A stretch of 64,000 bases of DNA from Neoroseomonas alkaliterrae (GTDB taxonomy: Bacteria; Pseudomonadota; Alphaproteobacteria; Acetobacterales; Acetobacteraceae). A program made the position numbers and the translations under genes. The stretch is taken from NCBI RefSeq assembly GCF_014199195.1, contig NZ_JACIJE010000002.1, positions 372,001 through 436,000 of the forward strand, in the 5' to 3' direction. Every line of letters begins with the position of its first letter. Positions within the stretch are counted from its first letter, which is position 1. Positions 1-8,578 of this stretch are shown here, piece after piece. The notes beneath the pieces were generated by a model. It searched no databases. It was not told the DNA's origin and worked only from the letters and a program-made list of their open reading frames with translations.

Positions 1-18
1 ACGAGGAGGCCCTGCTTC

Positions 19-474
19 GTGTCACGCCAGTCCCTGTTCGGCTCGCCGCTGTTCCTCGGCTTCGACCACCTCGAGCAGATGCTCGACCGCGTGGGCAAGA
101 ACGCCGACGGCTACCCGCCCTACAACATCGAGCAGATCGGCGAGAACCGCCTGCGCATCACGCTCGCCGTCGCCGGCTTCGGGATGGACGACCTGCAGAT
201 CACGCAGGAGGACAACCAGCTCGTGATCCGCGGCCGCCAGAAGGATGACGGCGAGGGCCGCGTCTTCCTCCATCGCGGCATCGCCGCCCGCCAGTTCCAG
301 CGCGCCTTCGTGCTTGCCGAAGGGATGGAGGTGGAGGGCGCCTGGCTCGACAACGGGCTGCTGCATCTCGAACTCCGCCGCCCGCAGCCGGAAAGCCGCG
401 TGAGGACCATCCGCATCGGCGCGAAGGGCAATGGCGGCGCGACCATCGTCGAGGGCCGCCCCGCCAAGGCGTGA
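19..474 (+). CDS. Small heat-shock protein, Hsp20/alpha-crystallin family
   Basis: ATP-independent holdase that binds unfolding proteins in the cytoplasm. The 151-aa product has the alpha-crystallin domain at about residues 35-125: strand YNIEQIGENRLRITLAVAGF, then the RGIAARQFQRAFVLAEGM segment typical of IbpA-like proteins, and a closing GLLHLELRRP strand. The start is GTG, chosen because GAGGAGG at 3-9 lies 9 nt upstream. A DUF1150 gene follows, an arrangement common in alphaproteobacteria. The promoter lies outside the window, so heat-shock control cannot be assessed. Confidence 0.93.
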   Translation: MSRQSLFGSPLFLGFDHLEQMLDRVGKNADGYPPYNIEQIGENRLRITLAVAGFGMDDLQITQEDNQLVIRGRQKDDGEGRVFLHRGIAARQFQRAFVLAEGMEVEGAWLDNGLLHLELRRPQPESRVRTIRIGAKGNGGATIVEGRPAKA

Positions 475-554
475 AGCATGTTCTTGCAACCGGGCCCGCC
501 ACGGGCCGGACATTCCGCACGGGCCTCCGGGACGTGCCGGAAGGAGACCAGACA

Positions 555-824
555 ATGACCAAGGACGACATCGACATCGAACGGATCGAGGAGGAGGGCG
601 AGGAGGCCGCGCTGCCCGCCGAGGTGCTCCGCTCGCTCTCCCCGCTGGCCTGGGCGCGCTATGGCGCGACCACGATCGCCTATGCCCGCCCCGTGGTGGT
701 GAACGGGCAGAGGGCGGTCGCCATCCATGCCGCCGACGGCACGCCGATCGGCGCCGCGCCGACCATCGCGCTCGCCACCGCGGCCATCCTGCAGCACGGG
801 CTCGGGCCGGCGCTGGTGCATTGA
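555..824 (+). CDS. DUF1150 family protein
   Basis: The 89-aa acidic protein of unknown function belongs to a family usually found directly after Hsp20 genes in alphaproteobacteria. The core is LAWARYGATTIAYARPVVVNG followed by ADGTPIGAAPT. The ATG at 555 was chosen over an in-frame upstream start at 471 because AAGGAGA at 541-547 is well placed and because the extra 28 residues do not look like the family. Its stop overlaps the next start (TGATG), so it is probably cotranslated with the glycosyltransferase. The function is not known; a role with the chaperone is inferred only from context. Confidence 0.85.
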   Translation: MTKDDIDIERIEEEGEEAALPAEVLRSLSPLAWARYGATTIAYARPVVVNGQRAVAIHAADGTPIGAAPTIALATAAILQHGLGPALVH

Positions 825-2458
825 TGGGCGGGGCCGGGGATGACGGGCCACCGCAGGATCCGCACCCATCGCAGGCGCTGAGCGGCGCGGCCGCGCCGCC
901 GCCGCGCGCCCGGCCCGAAGCCCCGGCCATCGCCGCGCCCCCGGCGCGCAGCGCGGGTGAAGGCCGGCCCTGGCCGCTGCTCGCGCCGGCCTTCAAGGAC
1001 TGCCTCGAGCGGGCCGATCACGCGGGGCTCTGCGCCCTTGTCCTCGCGGCGCGGCCCGCGACGATGCCGAACTGGGCGATCGGCCAGTTCCTGCGCGCCG
1101 CCCTTGCCGCGCGCGACGAGCAGGCGCTGCGGCGCGCGGTGGAGATGGCCGTCGCGGCCCCCCTGCAGCCGGCGCTCCGGGCGCGCCTCGCGCTCGCCCT
1201 CGTGCGCCACCGGCAGGCCGGCCTCGCCTTGGAGCTGCTGGGGGACATGCTGGACGCCGCGCCCGAGCCGGCCGCCCGCCCGGCGCTGCTAACCGCGCTC
1301 GCCGCCGTCACGCTCGACGGAACCGCCCCGGCGGACCTCCGGCGCTGGGCGGCGGAACGGCGCCGCGCCCTTTCCGGCGTGGTCGAGGGCGGCTTCGCCC
1401 TCGCCGCCATCCGCCCCAGGCGGCAGGCGCCGAGCCCCTCCCTCGCGCCGCTTCTCGGCATCGCCGCCGCACCCGGGGCTGGGCCCGGGACGGCCGCCGC
1501 CCTGCTGGAGACGCTGGAGCGGAGAGCCGCCTGGGATTCGGCGGAGGAGCCCGCCGCGCGCGTGCGCATCTACCGCGACGTCTTCGCCAACCGGCTCGGC
1601 GCGATCTGGCGGCCGGACGGGACCGTCCTGCGCGAGCCGCTGCCGACGGCGCGGCCCCTGCCGGCCGTGGCGCCGGGCGACGTGCCGCAGCATGACCGCG
1701 CGATCCTCGCCACGGGGAACACGAACAACCTCTACCACTGGTTCGGCGGCATCTTCCGCGGCCTCGGCTGGCGCTTCGAGGCCGGCGCCGAGGCGCTGCC
1801 CATCGCGTTGCGCGACGACGCGCTGCCCGCCCAGGCGCAGAGCCTGCGCCTGCTCGGCGGGGAGGCGGCGCCGCTGATCGCCCTCGGCGACTGCGCGCAT
1901 TTCGGCGAATTGCACGTGCCCGACTGGGGCGGTCTCGGCATGCACCGGGGCGGTGCGGCGCGCTTCCTGTTCGATCGCCTCGTCGCGGCGGCGGGCCCGG
2001 CGCCGGAGGGGCGGAGGGACCGCCGCATCCTCATCTCCCGCCGGGACGCGAACGCGCGCCGCCCGGAGGGCGAGGACGCGCTGGAGGCGATGTTCGCGCG
2101 CCATGGCTTCGAGAGCGTGACGCTCAAGGGCATGCCGCTCGCGGACCGGATCCGCATGATGCAGGGGGCGGCGCTGGTCGCGGGCATCCACGGGGCCGGC
2201 CTGACGATGCTTTTTGCCGCGCGCGCCGGTGCGCGGGTCTATGAGGTCATGCCGTGGATGCCGGCCTCGCTCTCGACCCGCTGCTGCATGGCCGCGATCT
2301 CCGGGGCCTTCGGCCTCGCGCACCGCGTCTGGATCGAGCCCTGCGACGAGGCCCGCCAGGCCTGGGAGCCGCATCTCGCGGAGATGGAGGAGGATCTCGT
2401 GGCCTTCCTCGATGGCCGCCCCGGCCCGCGCAGCCTGGAGCCCGGCGAGGGCGGGTGA
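824..2458 (+). CDS. GT61 (DUF563) family glycosyltransferase-like protein
   Basis: Predicted 544-aa glycosyltransferase. The C-terminal half, from NTNNLYHW near residue 299, matches the GT61/DUF563 fold: ILISRRDANARRPEGEDAL, then GFESVTLKGMPLADRIRMM, and the family hallmark VAGIHGAGLTMLF near residue 455. The N-terminal 290 residues are Ala/Arg-rich and look like a helical repeat or scaffold region with no family I recognise. The ATG at 824 overlaps the DUF1150 stop; the open frame continues upstream to 431 but that part lies antisense to or inside its neighbours. The acceptor is unknown; surface polysaccharide modification is an inference from the family. Confidence 0.8.
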   Translation: MGGAGDDGPPQDPHPSQALSGAAAPPPRARPEAPAIAAPPARSAGEGRPWPLLAPAFKDCLERADHAGLCALVLAARPATMPNWAIGQFLRAALAARDEQALRRAVEMAVAAPLQPALRARLALALVRHRQAGLALELLGDMLDAAPEPAARPALLTALAAVTLDGTAPADLRRWAAERRRALSGVVEGGFALAAIRPRRQAPSPSLAPLLGIAAAPGAGPGTAAALLETLERRAAWDSAEEPAARVRIYRDVFANRLGAIWRPDGTVLREPLPTARPLPAVAPGDVPQHDRAILATGNTNNLYHWFGGIFRGLGWRFEAGAEALPIALRDDALPAQAQSLRLLGGEAAPLIALGDCAHFGELHVPDWGGLGMHRGGAARFLFDRLVAAAGPAPEGRRDRRILISRRDANARRPEGEDALEAMFARHGFESVTLKGMPLADRIRMMQGAALVAGIHGAGLTMLFAARAGARVYEVMPWMPASLSTRCCMAAISGAFGLAHRVWIEPCDEARQAWEPHLAEMEEDLVAFLDGRPGPRSLEPGEGG

Positions 2459-2567
2459 TGCTGGCGGGCAACCGCTTCGGCCATGCGCCCGCCGGCATCG
2501 CGCGCGGGGACGGCGCGGCGGCCGCGCGCGCCATCGCAGGCCGAAGCCCGGCGGAGGCGGCGCGCGT

Positions 2568-2595
2568 CCCGGTCAGGCGGTTCAACCTGACCGGG
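2568..2595. terminator. Bidirectional hairpin between convergent genes
   Basis: A perfect 10-bp stem, CCCGGTCAGG pairing with CCTGACCGGG, encloses an 8-nt loop. It lies 110 nt after the glycosyltransferase stop and 38 nt beyond the end of hpf on the other strand. There is no U-tract, so termination is inferred from its position between convergent genes. Confidence 0.5.
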
Positions 2596-2632
2596 TGAGC
2601 ACGCCCGCGGAAGGAACGCGGCCGGGCCCCTG

Positions 2633-3214
2633 TCAGCCCGCGCCGGGATCGATCCAGCCGACATTCCCGTCGGCGCGGCGATAGACCACGTTGAGCGCGC
2701 GCGTCGCCTTGTTGCGGAACATCAGCACCGGCACCTGCGCGAGGTCCATGCGCATCACCGCCTCGCCCACCGTCAGCAGCGCGATCTCGGCCGGGTGCTC
2801 GGCCACGATGGCGCCGTGGTCCTCGCCATTGGGCGCGGGCGCCTCGGCCTCCTCCTCGGGCTGCGGGCGCAGCACGCGTTCGAGGCCGGCCGGCGCCTCG
2901 CGCTCGGGCGCGAAGGAGCGGGCGTGCTCGTTGACGCGGCGGCGGTAGCGGCGCAGGCGCTTGGCGAGGTGCTCGGCCGCCTCGTCGAAGGCGCGATGGG
3001 CGTCGGGGCCTTCGCCCTCGGCCCGCATCGTCAGGCCCCGCCCGGCCTTGAGGTTGATATCGCAGGCGAAAAGCGCGCGGTTCTTGTGGAAGGTGACGTT
3101 GGCTTCGAGCGCATGGTCGAAATACTTGCGCGTGATGGCGTCGAGCCCTTCGCGCACATGGACCTTCAGCGCCTCTCCGGTATCGACCTGCTTGCCTGCG
3201 ACAGTGACGTGCAT
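2633..3214 (-). CDS. hpf: Long-form ribosome hibernation promoting factor
   Basis: Binds idle 70S ribosomes and promotes dimerisation to 100S particles in stationary phase. The 193-aa product has an S30AE domain at about 1-105, starting MHVTVAGKQVDTGEAL, then an acidic linker and a C-terminal dimerisation domain (AVMRMDLAQVPVLMFRN ... NVVYRRADGNVGWIDP), so it is the long form. The ATG at 3214 has AAGGAGG about 10 nt upstream; a longer in-frame start at 3286 is rejected. It follows rpoN by 104 bp, the classic rpoN-hpf order. Confidence 0.95.
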   Translation of the reverse strand: MHVTVAGKQVDTGEALKVHVREGLDAITRKYFDHALEANVTFHKNRALFACDINLKAGRGLTMRAEGEGPDAHRAFDEAAEHLAKRLRRYRRRVNEHARSFAPEREAPAGLERVLRPQPEEEAEAPAPNGEDHGAIVAEHPAEIALLTVGEAVMRMDLAQVPVLMFRNKATRALNVVYRRADGNVGWIDPGAG

Positions 3215-3318
3215 GGGGCTGAGCCCTCCTTCTTCCATTGAAGGGGAGGGGCCGCCCCGTGTGGCGACCATATCGCCGGTCCGCATCCTCAGCGCGGGCC
3301 GTGAAGGCTCGGGTCGGA

Positions 3319-4794
3319 TCAGGCCGGGACGGCCTTCTCCCGTTTGCGCTGCACCGATGAGGGTATCCGCAGCGCGTCGCGGTATTTGGCCACGGTCCGG
3401 CGGGCGATGTCCACGCCTTCCGCACGCAGCCGGGCCACGATCGCGTCGTCGGAGAGGATGTCGTCCGCGCTCTCGGCATCCACCATGGCCTTGATCCGGT
3501 GGCGCACCGCTTCCGCGCTCACGGCGTCCCCGCCTGCGGTCGCGGCGATGGCGGTGGTGAAGAAGTACTTGAGCTCGAAGGTGCCGCGCGGGGTCGCTAT
3601 CGCCTTGTTGGAGGTGACGCGGGAGACGGTGCTCTCATGCATGCCCACCTCCTCGGCCACGTCGCGCAGGATCAGCGGCTTCAGATGCGCGACGCCGTGG
3701 CGGAAGAAGCCGTCCTGCCGGCGCACGATCTCGGCGGCGACCTTGAGGATGGTGTTGGCCCGCTGCTCGAGCGACTTCACGAGCCAGGAGGCGGTCTGGA
3801 ACTTCTCCGCCACCCAGGCCTTCTCCTCCCGCGTGCGGGCGCCGACCAGCGCCCGGCCGTGGAAGCCGCGGTTGATCAGCACGCGGGGCAGCGTCTCGGG
3901 GTTCAGCTCGACGATCCAGCCATCGCCCGGGCCGCGGCGCATGAGGACGTCGGGCACCAGCGTCGGCGCGGGCGGCGCATCGAAGGATGCGCCGGGCTTG
4001 GGGTCGAGGCGGCGGAGCTCGGCCACCATCTCGGCCATGTCCTCGGCGTCCACGCCGCAGACCGCCTGCAGCCCGCGCAGGTCGCGCCGGGCGAGCATCT
4101 CGAGGTTGTCGAGCAGCGCGGCCATGGCCGGGTCGTAGCGGTTGCGCTCCTGCAGCTGCACCATCAGGCATTCGCGCAGGTCGGCGCAGAACATGCCGAC
4201 CGGGTCGAAGCGCTGCATGCGTTGCCGGACCGCTTCCACCGCATCCTCGGCGCAGCCCAGTGCTGCGGCGATGGTCGCCGCGGGCACGCTCATGCGGCCG
4301 GCGGGGTCGAGCAGCGCGAGCAGGTTCGCCGCGATCATGCGTTCCTGCGCGGTGGCGAAGGAGAGGCGGATCTGCTCGCCGATATGCTCGCGCAGGTTCT
4401 TCTCCGGCGCGGCCATGGCCTCGACGCCCGAGAGGTCGTCCTCGAAATCCGATCGCCCGCCGCTGCCCATGGGCGGCGTGCCGGCGTCGTAGACATTGTC
4501 CCACTCGGCATCGAGCGGTGCCGCGTTCTCGGCCGGCAGCGCGTCGGAGCGCGCGGCCTCGGCCGCGTCGGGCGCCTCGGGCGGGGCGGGAAGCGGGTCG
4601 GTGGTGCGGCCGGCATCGGGGCCGGGCGTCGTGCTCTCGTCGCGCTCGAGCAGCGGGTTGCGCTCGAGTTCCTCCTCGACGAAGGCGGCGACCTCGATGT
4701 TGGAGGATTGCAGCAGCTTGATGGCCTGGCGCAGCTGCGGCGTCATCACCAGCTGCTGCGTCTGGCGCAGGTCGAGGCGGGGGCCGAGCGCCAT
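3319..4794 (-). CDS. rpoN: RNA polymerase sigma-54 factor
   Basis: Directs RNA polymerase to -24/-12 promoters that require AAA+ activators. The 491-aa protein starts MALGPRLDLRQTQQLVMTPQ, the glutamine-rich region I that contacts activators, and continues with an acidic region II, a core-binding domain, a helix-turn-helix (EVGMHESTVSRVTSNKAI) and the RpoN box ARRTVAKYRDALRIPSS near the C-terminus. The ATG at 4794 places region I at the very N-terminus; 37 upstream codons in frame are repeat-derived and rejected. The gene sits 153 bp after lptB and before hpf, as in most proteobacteria. Confidence 0.97.
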   Translation of the reverse strand: MALGPRLDLRQTQQLVMTPQLRQAIKLLQSSNIEVAAFVEEELERNPLLERDESTTPGPDAGRTTDPLPAPPEAPDAAEAARSDALPAENAAPLDAEWDNVYDAGTPPMGSGGRSDFEDDLSGVEAMAAPEKNLREHIGEQIRLSFATAQERMIAANLLALLDPAGRMSVPAATIAAALGCAEDAVEAVRQRMQRFDPVGMFCADLRECLMVQLQERNRYDPAMAALLDNLEMLARRDLRGLQAVCGVDAEDMAEMVAELRRLDPKPGASFDAPPAPTLVPDVLMRRGPGDGWIVELNPETLPRVLINRGFHGRALVGARTREEKAWVAEKFQTASWLVKSLEQRANTILKVAAEIVRRQDGFFRHGVAHLKPLILRDVAEEVGMHESTVSRVTSNKAIATPRGTFELKYFFTTAIAATAGGDAVSAEAVRHRIKAMVDAESADDILSDDAIVARLRAEGVDIARRTVAKYRDALRIPSSVQRKREKAVPA

Positions 4795-4814
4795 CAGGCA
4801 CCCGCGCGCCGGGG

Positions 4815-4906
4815 CGCGGCGCGCTCCTGCCATGGGGGTCGGGGCGGTGCGGCGGCGTGCATGGCTGATGAAGGCGGGCGCCGCATCGCGGCGCGCTCCT
4901 GCCATG
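4815..4906. repeat. 20-bp direct repeat, two copies
   Basis: The 20-mer CGCGGCGCGCTCCTGCCATG occurs at 4815-4834 and again at 4887-4906, 72 bp apart, in the lptB-rpoN gap. The second copy runs directly into the hairpin at 4901-4940. A further small stem, GCGCCGC-ATC-GCGGCGC, lies at 4878-4894. The pattern suggests a local duplication or a dispersed palindromic element. Confidence 0.8.
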
Positions 4907-4940
4907 CATGTAGGGTTGGCGTTGCGGCTACATGCATGGC
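4901..4940. repeat. Perfect 13-bp inverted repeat between lptB and rpoN
   Basis: GCCATGCATGTAG at 4901-4913 pairs exactly with CTACATGCATGGC at 4928-4940 around a 14-nt loop. It lies just after the lptB stop in the direction of transcription. It could act as a terminator or RNA stabiliser between LPS export and sigma-54, or be a REP-like mobile palindrome. It has no U-tract. Confidence 0.7.
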
Positions 4941-4947
4941 GGTCAGG

Positions 4948-5706
4948 CTAGAGGCTGAACCTTTCGCCGAGGTAGACGCGCCGCACCCCCTCATGCGCCA
5001 CGATGTCGCGCGGTGAGCCCTCCATCAACACCTGACCGTCGTGCAGGATGTAGGCGCGGTCGATGATCTCGAGCGTCTCGCGCACATTGTGGTCGGTGAT
5101 CAGCACGCCGATGCCGCGGTCCTTGAGGTGCTTGACCAGGTCGCGGATCTCGCCGACCGCGATCGGGTCGATGCCCGCAAGCGGCTCGTCGAGCAGGATG
5201 TAGGCCGGATGCGTGGCCAGCGCGCGGGCGATCTCGCAGCGCCGCCGCTCGCCGCCCGAGAGCGCGAGCGCGGGCGCGCGCCGCAGGTGGGAGATGCCGA
5301 ATTCCGCGAGCAGCGCGTCGAGCATCTGCTCGCGCCGCTCGCGCACCGGCTCGACCACCTCGAGTGCCGCGCGGATGTTGTCCTCGACGTTCAAGCCGCG
5401 GAAGATCGAGGCCTCCTGCGGCAGGTAGCCGAGGCCGAGGCGCGCGCGGCGATACATCGGCAGCGTGGTGACGTCGTGCCCGTCCATGATCACCTGCCCC
5501 TCGTCGGGCTGCACGAGGCCGGTGATCATGTAGAAGGTGGTGGTCTTGCCCGCGCCGTTGGGGCCGAGCAGCCCGACCGCCTCGCCCCGCCTGACCGAGA
5601 TCGAGACGTTGCGCACCACCGGCCGCTTCTTGTAGCGCTTGCCGAGGCCCTTCGCGACGAGGCCCGAGGCCGAGGCGCCCTCGACCACGCGCAGCGCTTC
5701 GCTCAT
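4948..5706 (-). CDS. lptB: LPS export ABC transporter ATPase LptB
   Basis: ATPase of the LptB2FGC complex that extracts LPS from the inner membrane. The 252-aa protein shows Walker [10 protein letters not shown] at about 48-56, the signature LSGGERRR at 149-156 and Walker B AYILLDEP at 168-175. The context, four bases of overlap (ATGA) with lptA upstream, separates it from other cytosolic ABC ATPases. Its first 15 residues are a little longer than usual but there is no other start close by. Confidence 0.96.
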   Translation of the reverse strand: MSEALRVVEGASASGLVAKGLGKRYKKRPVVRNVSISVRRGEAVGLLGPNGAGKTTTFYMITGLVQPDEGQVIMDGHDVTTLPMYRRARLGLGYLPQEASIFRGLNVEDNIRAALEVVEPVRERREQMLDALLAEFGISHLRRAPALALSGGERRRCEIARALATHPAYILLDEPLAGIDPIAVGEIRDLVKHLKDRGIGVLITDHNVRETLEIIDRAYILHDGQVLMEGSPRDIVAHEGVRRVYLGERFSL

Positions 5707-6602
5707 CGCGGCCCGCCCTGCGGCGGCAGCGCCTGCTCGCCCTGCTGCGGCACGACGAGGCCCTGCACGCGCTGCCCCGGCGCCGAGACGAGGCGCGCCA
5801 CGCCGCTCTGCATGTTCACGATGGCTTCCTGTCCCGTCAGCGTGTTGTCGCCGCGCGTGATGCGCACCTGGCCGAGCAGCCGCGCCATGCCCGTGTTGGG
5901 GTTGTAGACGCCACGGTCGCCGCGCACGACCTCCTGCTCGGTGCGGATCTCGACATTGCCGAAGGCCTCGACCCGCTCGATGGAGGAGGGCTGGCCCGAC
6001 GCGGCCTGCGCCGAGGCGGCCTGCGGCCGCGGCTGGCCGGCAGCCGGCGCCTCGGCGAAATGCGCGACGAGCGTGTCGGCGCGCACGCGGCGGCCGTCAT
6101 TCGTCACCACCACCGCATTGCCGCGCGCCACCGCCATCCGGCGCTGCGACCAGTATTCGACGCTGTCGCGCGCGGTCAGCGTGTTGTCGGGATTGATCAG
6201 GCGCAGCGCGCGGCCGGTCATCACCATCACCGCCTGGTCCATGTCATAGACCGCGCGGTCGCCTTCCGCGCGGTCGGTCGCGGTGAAGATGACGACATTG
6301 CCCTCGGCCTCGAGCCGCCAGATCTCGCCGCCGCCCGCGGGGTTCTCCGCGGCCGCCGGCGCCGGCTGCGCGGCCTGCCCGCCGCGCGGGCGGTAGCGGG
6401 CGATCAGGCGGTCGGCCTCCACCGTGACGCCGCCGCGCACCGCGCGCGCCTCGCCGCGGGCGATGATCACCTGCTCCTGCTGGCGCCACTCGATGCCGTC
6501 CACCGCGGTCACCTCGACCGGGCCGCCCTGGCTGAGGTCGAGCGACTGCGCGAGGCAGGGCGCGGCCCAGAACAGCCCCGCGGCGAGCAGCGCGGCCCTC
6601 AC
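5703..6602 (-). CDS. lptA: LPS transport periplasmic protein LptA
   Basis: Periplasmic bridge that carries LPS from LptC to LptD. The product is 299 aa, long for the family. It begins with a signal peptide (VRAALLAAGLFWAAPCLA, cleavage before QSLDLS) and then has OstA-type beta-jellyroll repeats such as ADRLIARYRPRG and GDRAVYDMDQAVMVMTGRAL. The start is GTG at 6602, within the lptC stop (GTGA). An Ala/Gln/Pro-rich insert at about residues 185-205 and a C-terminal Gln-rich tail account for the extra length. Confidence 0.88.
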   Translation of the reverse strand: MRAALLAAGLFWAAPCLAQSLDLSQGGPVEVTAVDGIEWRQQEQVIIARGEARAVRGGVTVEADRLIARYRPRGGQAAQPAPAAAENPAGGGEIWRLEAEGNVVIFTATDRAEGDRAVYDMDQAVMVMTGRALRLINPDNTLTARDSVEYWSQRRMAVARGNAVVVTNDGRRVRADTLVAHFAEAPAAGQPRPQAASAQAASGQPSSIERVEAFGNVEIRTEQEVVRGDRGVYNPNTGMARLLGQVRITRGDNTLTGQEAIVNMQSGVARLVSAPGQRVQGLVVPQQGEQALPPQGGPR

Positions 6603-7300
6603 TGCCCGCCCTCCAGCACCGCGCGCGCGCGGCCGGTGAAGACCACGACCTGGCCGCGCTCGGTCAGGCGGAAGCCCTCGCTCGTCAGCGTGCCGAAGGG
6701 CCCCTGCGCGGCGACCGGCCGGTCGCCGGAGGCGGAACCCTCGTGCAACTGGATCTCCGCGGCCTCGGTGACGAGGAGGTTGCCGCCATCCTGCCAGAGC
6801 GTGACCTCGCCGGAGAGGTCGAGCACGTTGCGCGCCTTGTCGTAGCGGCCGGTGCGCGATTCCAGCAGAACCCAGGAGCCGTCGGTGAGCAGGATGTCGG
6901 CGCGCGGCGCGTCGAGGTCCACGATGTCCGCCGATTCGGTCTGCGTCGCCACGCCCGCGGTGACGGTGAAGGGGCGGTTCTGCTCGTCGAGGCCCTGGTA
7001 GCGCGGATCCACCACGCGCACGGAATCCGGCGTGGCCTGCACGACACGGCGGAAGGAGACGCGGGCGCGGTCCTCCATGCGGTCGAGTTCCGGCCAGATG
7101 GCGATGGCCGCGAGCAGGCCGAGGCCCGCGGCGGGCAGCAGCCACTTGGCGAGCCGCACGGCGATGCGCCGGCGCGCGATCTGCGCGGAGGAGGGCGCCC
7201 AGCGCTCGCGCGAGGGCGGCAGCAGCCGGCGCGGGGCCGGGGCGGGGCCGGCGCGCAGCGGCACCGCCGGGGCGATGCGCGGTTCCTCCCGCCCGCTCAT
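6599..7300 (-). CDS. lptC: LPS export system protein LptC
   Basis: Bitopic inner-membrane protein that receives LPS from LptB2FG and passes it to LptA. The 233-aa protein has a proline/arginine-rich cytoplasmic leader, one membrane helix (LAKWLLPAAGLGLLAAIAIW, about 50-69) and a periplasmic OstA-like domain with strands such as GRYDKARNVLDLSGEVTLW. It overlaps kdsD (ATGA) upstream and lptA (GTGA) downstream, so the three genes are very likely translationally coupled. Confidence 0.9.
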   Translation of the reverse strand: MSGREEPRIAPAVPLRAGPAPAPRRLLPPSRERWAPSSAQIARRRIAVRLAKWLLPAAGLGLLAAIAIWPELDRMEDRARVSFRRVVQATPDSVRVVDPRYQGLDEQNRPFTVTAGVATQTESADIVDLDAPRADILLTDGSWVLLESRTGRYDKARNVLDLSGEVTLWQDGGNLLVTEAAEIQLHEGSASGDRPVAAQGPFGTLTSEGFRLTERGQVVVFTGRARAVLEGGQ

Positions 7301-8280
7301 GCCACGCCTGCGCGCAGCAGGTCGTGGACATGCAGGATGCCGACCGGGCGGCCGTCCTCGTCCACGACGAAAAGGGCGGTGATGCTGCGCGCATTCATCT
7401 CGCGCAGCGCCTCGGCCGCGAGCGTGTCGGGGCGGACGGTGCGCGGGGTGCGCGTCATGACCTCGCCGACGCTGCGCGAGAGCAGCGCGGCCCCGCCGCC
7501 CGCCTCGAGCTGCCGGCGCAGGTCGCCGTCGGTGACGATGCCGATCAGCCGCCCGTCCTCGTCCTGCACGCCGAGGCAGCCGAAGCGGCGCGCGGTCATG
7601 GCGATGATCGCCTGGTCCATGGACAGGCCGGGCGGGGCGAGCGGCAGTTCCGCCGCGCCATGCATCAGGTCCCGCACGCGGGAGAGCCGCGCGCCGAGCT
7701 TGCCGCCCGGGTGGAAGACGCGGAAATCGGCTGCGGTGAAGCCGCGCCGGGTGAGCAGCGCGACCGCCAGCGCATCGCCCAGCGCGAGCTGCATGGTGGT
7801 CGAGGTGGTCGGCGCGAGGCCCATCGGACAGGCCTCCGGCGCCTCGGGCAGCACGAGGGCGATGTCGGCGGCGCGGGCCAGCGTGCTGCCCGCCCGGCCG
7901 GTGATGGCGACCAGCGGCAGGCCGAAGCGTTTCGCGTGGCCGACGAGGTCGGCGAGTTCCGGCGTCTCCCCCGAATTGGACAGCGCCAGCACGGCATCGC
8001 CCGCGACGATCATGCCGAGATCGCCGTGCGAGGCCTCGGCGGGGTGGACGAACAGGGCGGGCGTGCCCGTCGAGGCGAGGGTCGCGGCGATCTTGCGCCC
8101 GACATGGCCGGACTTGCCCATGCCCGAGACCACGACGCGCCCGGAGGTGCCGGCCAGCGTCGAGACGGCCAGGGCGAAACGCTCGTCGAGGCTCGCGGCC
8201 AGCGCGGTCAGCGCCTCGGATTCGAGCGCGAGCACGCGGCGCGCGGCCTCGATGTCAGGATGCGGGGAAGGGGCGTTCAC
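7297..8280 (-). CDS. kdsD: Arabinose-5-phosphate isomerase, KdsD/KpsF type
   Basis: Converts ribulose-5-phosphate to arabinose-5-phosphate, the first step to Kdo of LPS inner core. The 327-aa protein has an N-terminal SIS domain (VVVSGMGKSGHVGRKIA, then PAEASHGDLGMI) and two C-terminal CBS domains (MTRTPRTVRPDTLAAEALR and RPVGILHVHDLLRAG). The GTG start at 8280 gives the standard N-terminus; the ribosome-binding site is weak. Unlike E. coli, no kdsC phosphatase lies between this gene and lptC. Confidence 0.93.
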   Translation of the reverse strand: MNAPSPHPDIEAARRVLALESEALTALAASLDERFALAVSTLAGTSGRVVVSGMGKSGHVGRKIAATLASTGTPALFVHPAEASHGDLGMIVAGDAVLALSNSGETPELADLVGHAKRFGLPLVAITGRAGSTLARAADIALVLPEAPEACPMGLAPTTSTTMQLALGDALAVALLTRRGFTAADFRVFHPGGKLGARLSRVRDLMHGAAELPLAPPGLSMDQAIIAMTARRFGCLGVQDEDGRLIGIVTDGDLRRQLEAGGGAALLSRSVGEVMTRTPRTVRPDTLAAEALREMNARSITALFVVDEDGRPVGILHVHDLLRAGVA

Positions 8281-8553
8281 GCCGCCTGTATGCTGCGGGC
8301 GCGTTGGCGGGTCAACAAAACAGGCGGAGAGCCTTCCAAGAAGCGTGCCACGCGATGCGCGCGGCCCGGGGGTCGCGCCGGGCCGCAGGGCGGGATCGCG
8401 CAACGCCCAGCTTCCGGAAAGCCATCGCTGGACCCGCTGGGCGGGCGCGCGGACGGCCGGGCCGATATGCCGGGTCCGTTGACGAACCCCGTCCCGTCGC
8501 CGTCGCGCAGGCGGGCTGCCGGCCCGGGGCGCGCCCTGCCTGGCCCCGGCGGC

Positions 8554-8574
8554 CCACCCGGCCCATCCGGGCGG
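8554..8574 (-). terminator. Hairpin after the exonuclease gene
   Basis: CCACCCGG at 8554-8561 pairs with CCGGGCGG at 8567-8574 (one G-U pair in the minus-strand RNA), with a 5-nt loop, 4 nt past the stop of the exonuclease gene. No U-tract follows. The rest of the 298-bp gap to kdsD (8281-8553) shows no gene or clear motif. Confidence 0.4.
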
Positions 8575-8578
8575 AGGG

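Noticed and set aside
2458-2598. 46-codon frame coupled (TGATG) to the glycosyltransferase stop
   Set aside because: It has no recognisable motif and its end lies inside the 10-bp inverted repeat at 2568-2595, which is better explained as a terminator.
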